Source: Bacteroidota bacterium (GTDB lineage Bacteria > Bacteroidota > Bacteroidia > B-17B0 > Aurantibacillaceae). Taken from it: DNA of 64,000 nt. Position 1 is the first letter of the stretch. Every line of letters starts with the position of its first letter. Position numbers and translations under genes: made by a program. The notes under the pieces are model-generated. The model saw nothing but the letters and a program-made list of their open reading frames with translations, did not search any database and was not told the DNA's origin. Below are positions 33,783 to 43,266 of this stretch, in pieces. Location: positions 1 through 64,000 of the forward strand of contig JAAFIL010000009.1 in the NCBI GenBank assembly GCA_013297775.1, written 5' to 3'.

Positions 33783-36700
33783 ATGAAACTCAATTTTAAA
33801 GAATTTAAAGCCAGTAGCTGGGCTATAGATAACAAAACGGCTGTTTACATATTTACAGTCATTATCACACTTGCTGGTATAATGACCTACATGGGTTTGC
33901 CCAAAGAAAGTTTTCCAGATATTGTAGTACCAAAGTTTTTTATCAGCACTGTATATGCAGGTAACTCGCCCACCAATATCGAAAACACAGTAACCAAACC
34001 ACTCGAAAAAAAAATTAAATCTATACCCGGTGTAAAGAAAATGACCAGTACCAGCATGCAAGATGTAAGCCTTGTGGTGGTTGAATTTAAAACGGATGTA
34101 AGTCCCGATAAAGCGCGGCAACTACTCAAAGATAAAGTAGATGAAGCACGCACCGATTTACCAATTGGCCTAACGCGCCAGCCCTTTATTAAAGAATTAG
34201 CGTTTAGCGAATTGCCCATACTTTACATTAACATGGCGGGCGATATGGAATTAACCAAACTAAAAAAATATGCCGATGAACTGAAAGACCGCATTGAAGG
34301 GTTAAAAGAAATTACCGAAGTTAAATTAGTAGGCGCTCCAGAGCGCGAAATACAAATTAACCTCGATATGTATAAAATGCAGGCGGCTAATTTAGGCATG
34401 GGCGATTTAGAGCGAGTAATTGGCTCTGAAAACCTTACCATTAGCGGCGGACAACTCCCCATGGAAGGCACCAAACGCAGCATTAGTATTAAAAATGAGT
34501 TCAAAAAAATAGAAGAGATTAGTAACTTACTCATCATTTCGCAAAGTGGTGCTAAAATGTATTTAAAAGATTTTGCTACCGTTGTAGATACCGTAAAAGA
34601 ATCAGAAAGTTTTGCACGATTGGGAGGGAAAAATGTAATCACTTTAAACGTTATTAAACGGGCAGGCGAAAACTTAATTGATGCCTCTGACAAAATTCGT
34701 GAAATTGTAACCGAAATGAAAAAGACCGATTTGCCACAAGGTCTCGATTTAAAAATTACAGCCGATCAATCTGAAAAAACAAAAATTACTTTACACGATT
34801 TAATTAATACCATTATTATTGGGTTTGTGTTGGTAACCTTTATCCTCATGTTTTTTATGGGTGTTACCAATGCCTTATTTGTGGCCTTATCGGTTCCGCT
34901 TAGTATGTTTATTGCCTTCTTATTTATGCCAATGCTGGGCTTCACACTCAACATGATTGTATTGTTTGCATTTTTGTTAGCACTGGGTATCGTTGTAGAT
35001 GATGCCATTGTAGTTATTGAAAATACGCATCGCCTATTCGAGAATGGAAAACGAGATATTAAAACGGCGGCTAAAATGGCGGCGGGCGAAGTGTTTTTGC
35101 CTGTATTAAGCGGCACATTAACGACCTTGGCACCCTTTATTCCACTTGCGTTTTGGAGCGGTGTTATCGGTAAATTTATGTTCTTTTTACCCATCACCCT
35201 TATCATTACTTTATTAGCATCGTTGTTTGTAGCGTATATTATTAATCCTGTGTTTGCCGTTGACTTTATGAAGCCCCACCACGAAGAGGCAAAAGAATAT
35301 GGCCGCATTACTAAAAAAGGATGGATGCGTTTAATTGTTTATGCAGTAGCCGTTCTATTTAGTTATGCTGGGAAACATTTTGCCTTCGGAAACTTCATTG
35401 TTTTCTTAGCACTATTTATGGTGGTTCACCGCCTGTGGTTATATAAAGTAATCGAAAATTTTCAAACCAAGGCTTGGCCTAAATTTCAAAATGGATACGC
35501 TAACTTTTTAACGTGGGCACTCAAACGCCCAGGTAGCATGTTATTTTACACCTTGTTGTTATTTATATTCTCTCTAGTATTGTTTAAAGTACGAAGCCCA
35601 AATGTGGTATTTTTTCCGCAGGGCGATCCCAATAACATTTTCGTTTACATGAAACTACCCGAAGGAACCGACCCACTCAAAACCAACGAGGTAATGAAAG
35701 TTGTAGAGAAAAAAGTAAACAAAGTACTTGGCGAAAACAATCCTTTAATTTCTTCGATTATTACAAATATCACAGTAGGCGTAACCGATCCACAAGATGA
35801 AGATCAAAGTTCGTACCCAAACCGTGGTAAAATTGCCATCAACTTTGTAGAGTTTGCAGAACGCAATGGCAAAAGCACCATGCCTTATTTGCAAGAGCTT
35901 CAAAACATGAAGTGGGATATGCCAGGCGTAGAAGTGAATGCGAATAAAGAACAATCAGGACCTCCTGTAGCCAAGCCCATCAACATCGAAATTCAAGGCG
36001 ATAAGTTTGAAGATTTAATTAAAAATGCTAAAGCCTTAAAACGTTATTTAGAAGACAAAGGCGTTCCGGGTGTGGTAGAATTAAAATCAGATTTTGTGGA
36101 CAACAAACCCGAAATTGTATTTGACATTGACCGCGAGCGAGCCAATCGCGAAGGGATTTCTACCGCGCAATTGGCCATGGAAATTCGCAAAGCGGTGTTT
36201 GGTTTAGATAACCCCAGTAAGTTTCGCGATGCCAATGACGAATACCCTATTCAATTGCGCTACGAGTATAGCCAACGTACCAGCGTTGAAGACATTCGCA
36301 ATTTAAAAATTGTATTCCGCGATATGAATATGGGTGGGGTGCTGCGCTCAGTGCCTATTTCAGCTTTTTGTGATGTACGTTACGAAAATACTTACGGTGG
36401 CATCAAACGCAAAAACAATAAGCGTGTTATTACGTTAGCAAGTGATGTAAAAGAGGGCTTTAACCCTAACAACGTTACTGCTGCTGTAAAGGAGGCCGCC
36501 TCGGGCTTTATTCCTGATGAAACCGTAAGCGTTAAATTTACAGGGCAAGAAGAAGAGCAAGCTGAAACAGGAGCTTTTTTAGGCGGTGCCTTAATGACCT
36601 CCATCCTCTTAATCTTACTGATTTTGGTAGTTCAATTCAATTCTATTGGTAAACCTATTATCATTTTAAGTGAAATTATTTTAAGCGTTATTGGAGTGTT

Positions 36701-37253
36701 ACTTGGCGTTTCTATCTTTAAAATGGACATGAGTATTGTAATGACCGGAATAGGGATTGTAGCCCTGGCGGGTATTGTGGTTCGAAATGGTATTTTATTA
36801 GTGGAGTTTACCGAAGAACTGCGCCACAAAAGGGGCATGCGCCTCTGGGAAGCTACCATTGAAGCCGGACGCACGCGGATGACCCCTGTATTATTAACGG
36901 CCACTGCCGCTATTTTGGGTTTAATTCCTTTAGCCGTTGGTTTAAACATTGATTTTGCTGAACTTTTTGCCTCGTTTAATCCGCACATCCATTTTGGAGG
37001 AGACAACGTTGTGTTTTGGGGACCATTAAGCTGGACCATGATTTTTGGTTTATTGTTTGCTACATTCTTAACCCTCATTTTAGTACCAGCCATGTATTTA
37101 ATGGCCGAACGTTTAAAACGCAAAGCGGTTGTGTTGTTAAAACATTACGATATACCCACGGCATTGATGTATGTGCCTTTATTTATTGGCATCTTACGCT
37201 TAATAACGTGGTTGCGTGGTAAAAAATTAGATTATGGCGATGTAGATGCCTAA
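33783..37253 (+). CDS. RND-family efflux permease
   Basis: The 1156-residue protein has two homologous halves, each with one helix, a large periplasmic porter/docking domain and a group of five helices. TM4 contains LGIVVDDAIVVIENTHRLFE with the Asp-Asp proton-relay pair. The matching second-half segment is GIGIVALAGIVVRNGILLVE. The protein is longer than AcrB (about 1050) because of an insert of about 70 residues around positions 495-560 containing two extra hydrophobic stretches, and a C-terminal tail of about 30 residues with a further hydrophobic stretch. The substrate is unknown: multidrug or heavy metal is possible, but the charged TM4 metal-pump pattern is absent. Last gene of the operon. 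Confidence 0.95.
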   Translation: MKLNFKEFKASSWAIDNKTAVYIFTVIITLAGIMTYMGLPKESFPDIVVPKFFISTVYAGNSPTNIENTVTKPLEKKIKSIPGVKKMTSTSMQDVSLVVVEFKTDVSPDKARQLLKDKVDEARTDLPIGLTRQPFIKELAFSELPILYINMAGDMELTKLKKYADELKDRIEGLKEITEVKLVGAPEREIQINLDMYKMQAANLGMGDLERVIGSENLTISGGQLPMEGTKRSISIKNEFKKIEEISNLLIISQSGAKMYLKDFATVVDTVKESESFARLGGKNVITLNVIKRAGENLIDASDKIREIVTEMKKTDLPQGLDLKITADQSEKTKITLHDLINTIIIGFVLVTFILMFFMGVTNALFVALSVPLSMFIAFLFMPMLGFTLNMIVLFAFLLALGIVVDDAIVVIENTHRLFENGKRDIKTAAKMAAGEVFLPVLSGTLTTLAPFIPLAFWSGVIGKFMFFLPITLIITLLASLFVAYIINPVFAVDFMKPHHEEAKEYGRITKKGWMRLIVYAVAVLFSYAGKHFAFGNFIVFLALFMVVHRLWLYKVIENFQTKAWPKFQNGYANFLTWALKRPGSMLFYTLLLFIFSLVLFKVRSPNVVFFPQGDPNNIFVYMKLPEGTDPLKTNEVMKVVEKKVNKVLGENNPLISSIITNITVGVTDPQDEDQSSYPNRGKIAINFVEFAERNGKSTMPYLQELQNMKWDMPGVEVNANKEQSGPPVAKPINIEIQGDKFEDLIKNAKALKRYLEDKGVPGVVELKSDFVDNKPEIVFDIDRERANREGISTAQLAMEIRKAVFGLDNPSKFRDANDEYPIQLRYEYSQRTSVEDIRNLKIVFRDMNMGGVLRSVPISAFCDVRYENTYGGIKRKNNKRVITLASDVKEGFNPNNVTAAVKEAASGFIPDETVSVKFTGQEEEQAETGAFLGGALMTSILLILLILVVQFNSIGKPIIILSEIILSVIGVLLGVSIFKMDMSIVMTGIGIVALAGIVVRNGILLVEFTEELRHKRGMRLWEATIEAGRTRMTPVLLTATAAILGLIPLAVGLNIDFAELFASFNPHIHFGGDNVVFWGPLSWTMIFGLLFATFLTLILVPAMYLMAERLKRKAVVLLKHYDIPTALMYVPLFIGILRLITWLRGKKLDYGDVDA

Positions 37254-37341
37254 TGCTTACGTTTACCGTAAATAGATTTCAAGGGTCTATTTGCCGTTGA
37301 ATAGGGAAATTTCCTAAACTAGATTTAACTAAACTAGATTT

Positions 37342-37374
37342 AAAAAGAGGTGGATGAATAAACCACCTCTTTTT
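37342..37374 (+). terminator. Intrinsic terminator after the RND operon
   Basis: AAAAAGAGGTGG (37342-37353) pairs with CCACCTCTTTTT (37363-37374), a 12-bp perfect stem with a nine-base loop and a T-run. A direct repeat CTAAACTAGATTTAA occurs twice just before it (about 37314-37342). Confidence 0.93.
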
Positions 37375-37396
37375 TATGAGATAAACCCATAAATAA

Positions 37397-37427
37397 TTTG
37401 TAGAACCCGTTTATTTACTTATCTTTG
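37397..37427 (+). promoter_or_regulatory. Promoter of rpmI-rplT
   Basis: TTTG at 37397-37400 and TATCTTTG at 37420-37427, spaced by 19 bases, match the Bacteroidota consensus exactly. The -7 box is 21 bases before the rpmI start, so the leader is very short. Confidence 0.85.
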
Positions 37428-37448
37428 CCATCCTTAAAAAACGAAATA

Positions 37449-37649
37449 ATGCCTAAAATGAAAACAAATTCCAGTGCTAAAAAGCGTTTTAGCCTGACTG
37501 GAAGCGGGAAGATTAAAAGAAAAAAGGCCTATTTGCGTCATATCCTCACTAAAAAAGAAAAGGATAGAAAACGCGGATTAGGCAAAATGGCTTTGGTTAG
37601 TAAAGAAGATACAGGTAATGTAAAATTCTTACTAGCTATTGGTAAATAA
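37449..37649 (+). CDS. rpmI: 50S ribosomal protein bL35
   Basis: This encodes 66 residues from the ATG at 37449 ([20 protein letters not shown]), the standard bL35 start and length; an ATG eight codons upstream lies too close to the promoter. The basic middle [19 protein letters not shown] is typical. It is part of the large ribosomal subunit. It is followed by rplT at 110 bases. The infC and thrS genes that usually precede it are not here. Confidence 0.97.
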   Translation: MPKMKTNSSAKKRFSLTGSGKIKRKKAYLRHILTKKEKDRKRGLGKMALVSKEDTGNVKFLLAIGK

Positions 37650-37759
37650 TTCTGATAAGCTTGTCGAAATCGGTTAATTAAACAAATGTTTAACCCGGAT
37701 TTTAGTATAAAGCCGTTGTTGACCCAACGCACTAACATCCAAAATCAAAAAATTAAAAA

Positions 37760-38104
37760 ATGCCACGTTCAGTCAATCATGTTGCCAGCAGGGCACGCCG
37801 AAAAAAAATCCTAAACCTTACCAAAGGTTACTGGGGAGCAAGAGCCAACGTTTGGACTATTGCCAAAAACACCTTAGAAAAAGGTTTAACTTACGCTTAC
37901 CGCGACCGTAAAAACAAAAAACGTACCATGCGTGCGTTGTGGATTCAACGTATCAATGCAGGTGTGCGCCAAGAAGGATTAAGTTATAGCGAATTTATTG
38001 GCAAATTAAATGCGAAAGGTTTAAAGTTAAACCGAAAAGTATTAGCCGATTTAGCGATGAATCATCCTGAAGCATTTAAAGCCGTTATCAATCAGGTAAA
38101 ATAA
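37760..38104 (+). CDS. rplT: 50S ribosomal protein bL20
   Basis: This 114-residue protein starts [20 protein letters not shown] and has the characteristic [21 protein letters not shown] and [21 protein letters not shown] segments. bL20 binds 23S rRNA early in assembly and can repress its own operon in other bacteria. The 110-base rpmI-rplT gap is longer than usual, and a terminator follows rplT. Confidence 0.98.
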   Translation: MPRSVNHVASRARRKKILNLTKGYWGARANVWTIAKNTLEKGLTYAYRDRKNKKRTMRALWIQRINAGVRQEGLSYSEFIGKLNAKGLKLNRKVLADLAMNHPEAFKAVINQVK

Positions 38105-38121
38105 TAAAAGCCTCGTATTTG

Positions 38122-38154
38122 AAAAACGCTCAACGAAACCCGTTGAGCGTTTTT
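38122..38154 (+). terminator. Intrinsic terminator after rplT
   Basis: AAAAACGCTCAACG (38122-38135) pairs with CGTTGAGCGTTTTT (38141-38154) in a 14-bp stem with an AAACC loop, ending in a T-run. It starts 18 bases after the stop codon. Confidence 0.95.
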
Positions 38155-38352
38155 ATTTTATAGATACAGCCATTCGTTAAATCAAAATGATTAATCAATT
38201 TGGTTAAACCGTAAATAGCTGCGGCAGATTTTATTTTGTAATAGATTTCAACGGTCTATTCCATCGAACTCATTTTTAAGTTTTGATTTTAAGTCTTTTT
38301 ATAGAGTTAAACGTTTTATTCTAAAGCCCCCTCTTTCCTGAAATTACGGTTA

Positions 38353-38413
38353 ATACCAATATCGGTTCTAAAAGAAACTGGGTCAACGTATCTTTTAGAA
38401 ATGATGTTGGTAT
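38353..38413. repeat. 61-bp deletion derivative of the foldback element
   Basis: 23-base arms 38353-38375 and 38391-38413 (ATACCAATATC... and ...GATGTTGGTAT) are inverted repeats with 20 of 23 matches and a 15-base loop. The sequence matches the reverse complement of the two ends of the 162-bp element at 22786 joined directly. The roughly 50-base segment before it (TTTTATTCTAAAG at about 38309) also matches the region before the 162-bp copy. Confidence 0.8.
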
Positions 38414-38442
38414 AAAGCATAAAAAATATCTCCACCACTAAA

Positions 38443-40326
38443 CTAAGGTTGTATAACCTTAAATTCAATTCTTCTGTTTTGAGCATGTTGCTCTTCGCTG
38501 CAAACAAATCCATTACGGCAATTATTTAAAAGTTGTGTTTCGCCAAAACCTTTACTAATTAAACGTTCGCTAGCAATGCCAAGTTCCATCAAATAATTTT
38601 TAGCGGCAAAAGCTCTGGCATCACTCAATTTCTGGTTATCGCTTTCGCTGCCTTTGCTATCGGTGTGTGCATTTAACTCTAAAAGTATGGTTTTATTGGT
38701 GGTTAATACCAATGCCACTTTTTCTAAAGTTTGACGCGCCGCAGGTAATAAATCCCATTTTGCCAATTCAAATTGAATGTTTTCAATAATGGGTGTGCTT
38801 ATTTTTTTATTGTTCAAAACGTCTAACCAAGGGTCGTCTATTACTACTTCTTTCAGTTGACTCCTATCGGTTTCTAAAGGTTTATAAACTAATTTACTGC
38901 CTTTAATAGGCGTTACTACTTTAATCAAATTATCTTCGTTGCTATAGACTAAAATAGATGAAAAAACATCTAACGAATTATCGCCACTTCCCGAACTTAA
39001 AAAGAACCGATTTAAAAAAGGCAAGTACTTAAATTTGAATTTACCAAAGTCGTCAGTAATAACGCTATCAATAGGCTCATAGCTATCATTCAATAAAATA
39101 ATTTTTAATTTACCTAACGGATTATTAATATTATCGCCATACAATTTAGCCGACACATTCATTCTCATATCTTTTTCTAACAACTGAATATCGCTGAAAC
39201 GCGCAGAGGTATCGGCACTAAATTTTACCGATTGTCGCTTCCCAGCAAGGCTATCTAAAGAATGAATAAATTTATCATCCTTGTTTAAAAAATCAACTTT
39301 ACTCCCATTTTTTAACCCTTCCGCATCTACGCCAATAAAATAAGTTTGCTCGGGTTTAATGTTTTCAAACACAAACATTCCAAACGTATTGGTCGTTGTT
39401 TTCTTAATAATAGTATTGCGGGCATTGCTCAAATAAACGGTTTTATTGGCAAAAAAAGTTTTTTGTTTAGAGTCGGCGTAAATCAATTTACCACCTACAT
39501 TATGGGTAAACGAATCGTCTATTAAAGCCTTCGAGAAATTAAAAACAACCTGTTGTGCCAATAAGAATTGCTCATCTACCAAAGTATTAGAATAACTTAC
39601 TAATTTTACTTTTTGCAACGCATTAACCTCATTAGCCGGAAGCGTTAAAGCAATTTTATCGAGGATTTTAAGGCTCACTTTTCCAAACACAAATTGCCCG
39701 TAGCGGTTGGTGCGGCTTACTTTAATAACTCGATTATTTTTATCGAGTAAACGTACTTCTTTATTAGCTAAATATGTTTTGGTTTTTTCATCGTACATAA
39801 ATACACCCGCCACTTGCGCTTGCAAATTATCAACGTTAGCAGGCGTTGTACTTGCTGCCCATGTATTTGTTTTTATAACCGATTTCAAAAATGCGGCGTT
39901 GTAAACCGAATCGTCCACCATTTGTCGCCCACCACCATAAATAACCCGATGACATGGGTTTTTAAAAACGGTACTGTCCACATCACCATCTGCTTTATAA
40001 AAAAATGGCAAATCCGTTTCGTAAGTCATTAAAATTTGGCGTTTATCCTCGGGTACGTTGCTCCCTAACACTTCCATGTATTGCGTTACACAATTTACCT
40101 GCGAAAATACAATAGCATAGTTATTACCAAAATTAAGTTTTACTTTAAAAGTACCGCTTGCGTTGGTTGAAAGCGTTTGTAAGATTTTCCCACTTTGCTT
40201 AACAACAACCGAAACCTCTTGCAGTGGCATGTTGTTAACGCGTGCATGGCCAATAATAATGATTTGCCCAAAACCGAACAAAAACTGGACACCAAGCAGC
40301 AAAGAAAAAAACAACCGTTTCACCAC
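38443..40326 (-). CDS. OmpA-family outer-membrane protein with repeated carboxypeptidase-like domains
   Basis: This 627-residue protein has a signal peptide (MVKRLFFSLLLGVQFLFGFG). Four to five beta-sandwich repeats of the carboxypeptidase regulatory type follow (for example NNRVIKVSRTNRYGQFVFG, NTIIKKTTTNTFGMFVFENI, YEPIDSVITDDFGKFKFK). The C-terminal OmpA domain (LELNAHTDSKGSESDNQKLS, RLISKGFGETQLLNNC) binds peptidoglycan. It probably anchors the envelope or carries surface modules. It starts 24 bases after the folK-dNK stop and may be co-transcribed with it. Confidence 0.92.
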   Translation of the reverse strand: MVKRLFFSLLLGVQFLFGFGQIIIIGHARVNNMPLQEVSVVVKQSGKILQTLSTNASGTFKVKLNFGNNYAIVFSQVNCVTQYMEVLGSNVPEDKRQILMTYETDLPFFYKADGDVDSTVFKNPCHRVIYGGGRQMVDDSVYNAAFLKSVIKTNTWAASTTPANVDNLQAQVAGVFMYDEKTKTYLANKEVRLLDKNNRVIKVSRTNRYGQFVFGKVSLKILDKIALTLPANEVNALQKVKLVSYSNTLVDEQFLLAQQVVFNFSKALIDDSFTHNVGGKLIYADSKQKTFFANKTVYLSNARNTIIKKTTTNTFGMFVFENIKPEQTYFIGVDAEGLKNGSKVDFLNKDDKFIHSLDSLAGKRQSVKFSADTSARFSDIQLLEKDMRMNVSAKLYGDNINNPLGKLKIILLNDSYEPIDSVITDDFGKFKFKYLPFLNRFFLSSGSGDNSLDVFSSILVYSNEDNLIKVVTPIKGSKLVYKPLETDRSQLKEVVIDDPWLDVLNNKKISTPIIENIQFELAKWDLLPAARQTLEKVALVLTTNKTILLELNAHTDSKGSESDNQKLSDARAFAAKNYLMELGIASERLISKGFGETQLLNNCRNGFVCSEEQHAQNRRIEFKVIQP

Positions 40327-40350
40327 TTTTTAAAAATACGCTTTTTGTAT

Positions 40351-41424
40351 TTAGAACGAGCAATTTTTTTGAACTTGCTGCAATAAATCAGATAGGGTGG
40401 CCGCCTCGTAATTTTTAATTTTTAAATGCACAACCGATCCATTGGTTACTAGCGGTAACTTTTCTTTATACAGTTTAGCAACGCTATTCAAATAATTAGT
40501 TTTTATGCCTTGCTCATAAGCACGCCCTCGCTGCCTAATGTTTTGTTTTAAATTAGTACTAGTAGTTTCTAAAACAATAACACAATTGGGCGCAGGTAAT
40601 TGATTTAAAATGGTTTTAAAATGAGATTTATAAAAACGGTAATCGGTTTTACTTAAATTTAATTCGGCAAACAAAAGGCATTTGTACAAACTATAATCGC
40701 TAATGGTAATAGCTGGGGGCTTTAAAAAATGCGTATGCAATTGCTGGAAACGTTGTATCAAAAAACTATACTCTGCTAAAAAACCGAAAGCCTTTGCATC
40801 CTTATAAAACAAAGGTAATAAAGCATTTTGTTCAAATTGTTCGGGTACAAAGGCAGCGTTTAATTGTTGCGCTAAAGCTTTTGCTAAAGTAGTTTTACCC
40901 GACCCAATATTACCTTCTACACACACATAAAGCGGCTTTTGAACAAATGGTGTTACGCTTAGTTCATCTTCACAACTTGCATATAAACTTCGAATGGTTT
41001 TTTTAAATACAGGATGCACCAAATGAGGAACAATATCTAGCAAAGGTTTTAAAACAAATTTCCGAAGGTGCAAACGCGGGTGTGGCATCACTAGTACTGG
41101 CGATTGTAAAACCACATCGTTAAAAAAAAGAATATCAATGTCTAACAAACGATCGGTATTTTTTTCTTCACCTCGCTCGCGCCCTAATTGTTTTTCAATA
41201 TCAAGTAAACATTTTAGTAAACGTGTAGCACTATGGGTAGTTTCAATTTGAATACATTGATTAATGTGATGGTGTTGGCTACTACTGCCCCACGGTGCGG
41301 TTTCGTAGTAAGCCGAGGTTTTCAAAATGGTTCCTACCTTTTGTTGAATAAAGGTTTTCGCTTGCTCTAATTGAAATACTCGGAAGCCAAGGTTGCTTCC
41401 TAAACATAAAACTACTGTATTCAT
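40351..41424 (-). CDS. folK: Bifunctional HPPK (FolK) - deoxynucleoside kinase fusion
   Basis: This encodes 357 residues from the ATG at 41424 (MNTVVLCLGSNLG; an ATG four codons upstream is possible). Residues 1-150 are HPPK: CLGSNLG, ETAPWG, LDIEKQLGRER, RLLDIDILFF and PHPRLHLRKFVL. It makes the pyrophosphate precursor for folate. Residues about 160-357 are a deoxynucleoside kinase: P-loop VEGNIGSGKTTLAK, the DYS motif in place of the usual DRS, and the arginine-rich lid RQRGRAYEQ. It salvages deoxynucleosides. The two activities are normally separate genes; the fusion has, as I recall, been seen in other Bacteroidota. It is divergent from sppA. Confidence 0.92.
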   Translation of the reverse strand: MNTVVLCLGSNLGFRVFQLEQAKTFIQQKVGTILKTSAYYETAPWGSSSQHHHINQCIQIETTHSATRLLKCLLDIEKQLGRERGEEKNTDRLLDIDILFFNDVVLQSPVLVMPHPRLHLRKFVLKPLLDIVPHLVHPVFKKTIRSLYASCEDELSVTPFVQKPLYVCVEGNIGSGKTTLAKALAQQLNAAFVPEQFEQNALLPLFYKDAKAFGFLAEYSFLIQRFQQLHTHFLKPPAITISDYSLYKCLLFAELNLSKTDYRFYKSHFKTILNQLPAPNCVIVLETTSTNLKQNIRQRGRAYEQGIKTNYLNSVAKLYKEKLPLVTNGSVVHLKIKNYEAATLSDLLQQVQKNCSF

Positions 41425-41478
41425 CAACGTCTGCAAACGAAAAAAACTCTAATTTTACACGAAGATATAAATAAATTT

Positions 41479-43257
41479 ATGAAACAATTTTTTGGCGCAT
41501 TTTTCGGAAGTATCGTTGGCATTCTCATTTCTACTTTACTGGGACTTTTAATTGTGGTGTTGATTATCTCTAGCGTTATTAAATCGGCCATTAGCGAAGC
41601 CACCGCCAAAGAGGAAACGACCAGCATTGCATCCAACAGCGTATTAAAAATAAATTTGAATGGCGTAATTGAAGAGCGTGCACTCGATAATCCTTTAGAA
41701 GATTACGACTTAGGACCACTCTCGCAACCCTCTACACTTGGGCTTAACCGCTTAATAACTTGCATAACGGCTGCTAAAACCGATAAACGCATAAAGGGTA
41801 TTTTTTTAACTATTAAATCGGTGCAAGCGGGTTATGCGGGTTTGCAAGAACTGCGGCAGGCGTTTCTTGATTTTCGTAAAAGCGGTAAATTTATTTATGC
41901 GTATGCCGAAAGTTACGGTCAACCCGAATATTATTTAGCTTCGGTGGCTAGTGATGTGTTATTGCACCCACAAGGGATACTCGAATGGAAGGGACTTAGC
42001 ATGCAAGTGATGTTTTATAAACCCGCACTCGAAAAATGGGATGTGGATGTACAAATTTTTAGGCACGGTAAATTTAAAAGTGCCATAGAGCCATACATGC
42101 TCAACAAAATGAGCGATGCCAATCGTCAACAAGGCGAAAAATTTTTAAACAGCATTTGGCAAACCTTGATTACCGATGTGGGGCAAAGTCGAAAAATAGA
42201 ATTGGATAGCTTGCAGTTTTTTGCCAACAACCTCAGCATTCAAACGCCACAACACGCCATTGAAAAGCATTTTGCCGATGCCTTACTTTACGAAGACGAA
42301 GTAAGCACACGCTTAAAGAAAACATTAAACCTAACCGAAAAAGAAAAAATTAATTTTATAGGTTTAGCAAATTATTACCGCAACTTAAACGAAACCGAAA
42401 CGACCGATAAAATAGCCGTCATTTATGCAAATGGCGAAATTAATAGCGGTCTAGGAAGTGAGTCGAGTATTGGTAGCGAAGGCATGATAAAAGCCTTACG
42501 CGAGGCACGTACCAATAAAGCCGTTAAAGCAATTGTGTTGCGTATTAATTCGCCAGGGGGTAGTGCTTTAGCCAGCGATGTTATTTGGCGAGAGGCTTGG
42601 TTATGTAAACAAGAAAAACCCTTAATCGTCAGCATGGCTAACTATGCGGCCAGTGGTGGGTATTATATAGCTTGCCCAGCTACTAAAATTTTTGCCTTAG
42701 AAAATACTATCACTGGTTCTATCGGTGTATTTGGCATGTTGCCCAATGTACAAAAGGCATTAAACAAACACGTTGGCATTAACATAGATACCGTTAATAC
42801 CAACACCCACAGCGATGGGGGAAGTATTTTAAGACCCGTTGATGATACCGAACGGCAAGCGATTCAAAATGGAATAGAAACGATTTATACAACGTTTATT
42901 ACCAAAGTAGCCGAAGGTCGCAAAACCACGCCAGCCTTGATAGATAGTGTAGGGCAGGGTAGAGTTTGGAGCGGACGCGATGCTTTAGCCATTGGTTTGG
43001 TAGATGAGTTAGGAGGGATGAAAGAAGCACTAGCCGCGGCTGCCTCGGCCGCAAAATTAAAAGCGTATAGTGTGTTAGAACTCCCTCACCTCCGCGACCC
43101 TATTAGCAAACTGTTTAGTAAAACCGAACAAGAAGCAGAACAAACGGCGCTTAAAAAGCAATTGGGTGTATTTTTTGAGTATTATCAAAATGCACAAAAC
43201 CTTTTGCAAACAAAGCAAATACAAGCGCGTTTGCCTTATCACATAAGTATCTACTAA
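41479..43257 (+). CDS. sppA: Signal peptide peptidase SppA, 67K type
   Basis: This 592-residue protein has an N-terminal helix (FFGSIVGILISTLLGLLIVV) and two S49 domains. The catalytic Lys is in RHGKFKSAIEP (Lys200) and the catalytic Ser in NYAASGGYYIA (Ser392), as in the long Escherichia-type enzyme where the dyad comes from both halves. It degrades cleaved signal peptides in the membrane. The glycosyltransferase gene starts nine bases after its stop. Confidence 0.95.
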   Translation: MKQFFGAFFGSIVGILISTLLGLLIVVLIISSVIKSAISEATAKEETTSIASNSVLKINLNGVIEERALDNPLEDYDLGPLSQPSTLGLNRLITCITAAKTDKRIKGIFLTIKSVQAGYAGLQELRQAFLDFRKSGKFIYAYAESYGQPEYYLASVASDVLLHPQGILEWKGLSMQVMFYKPALEKWDVDVQIFRHGKFKSAIEPYMLNKMSDANRQQGEKFLNSIWQTLITDVGQSRKIELDSLQFFANNLSIQTPQHAIEKHFADALLYEDEVSTRLKKTLNLTEKEKINFIGLANYYRNLNETETTDKIAVIYANGEINSGLGSESSIGSEGMIKALREARTNKAVKAIVLRINSPGGSALASDVIWREAWLCKQEKPLIVSMANYAASGGYYIACPATKIFALENTITGSIGVFGMLPNVQKALNKHVGINIDTVNTNTHSDGGSILRPVDDTERQAIQNGIETIYTTFITKVAEGRKTTPALIDSVGQGRVWSGRDALAIGLVDELGGMKEALAAAASAAKLKAYSVLELPHLRDPISKLFSKTEQEAEQTALKKQLGVFFEYYQNAQNLLQTKQIQARLPYHISIY

Positions 43258-43266
43258 ACGAAGGCA

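Noticed and set aside
34223-36604. Several 60-180-residue minus-strand frames inside the RND permease gene
   Set aside because: They are shadows in a long, strongly supported coding sequence.
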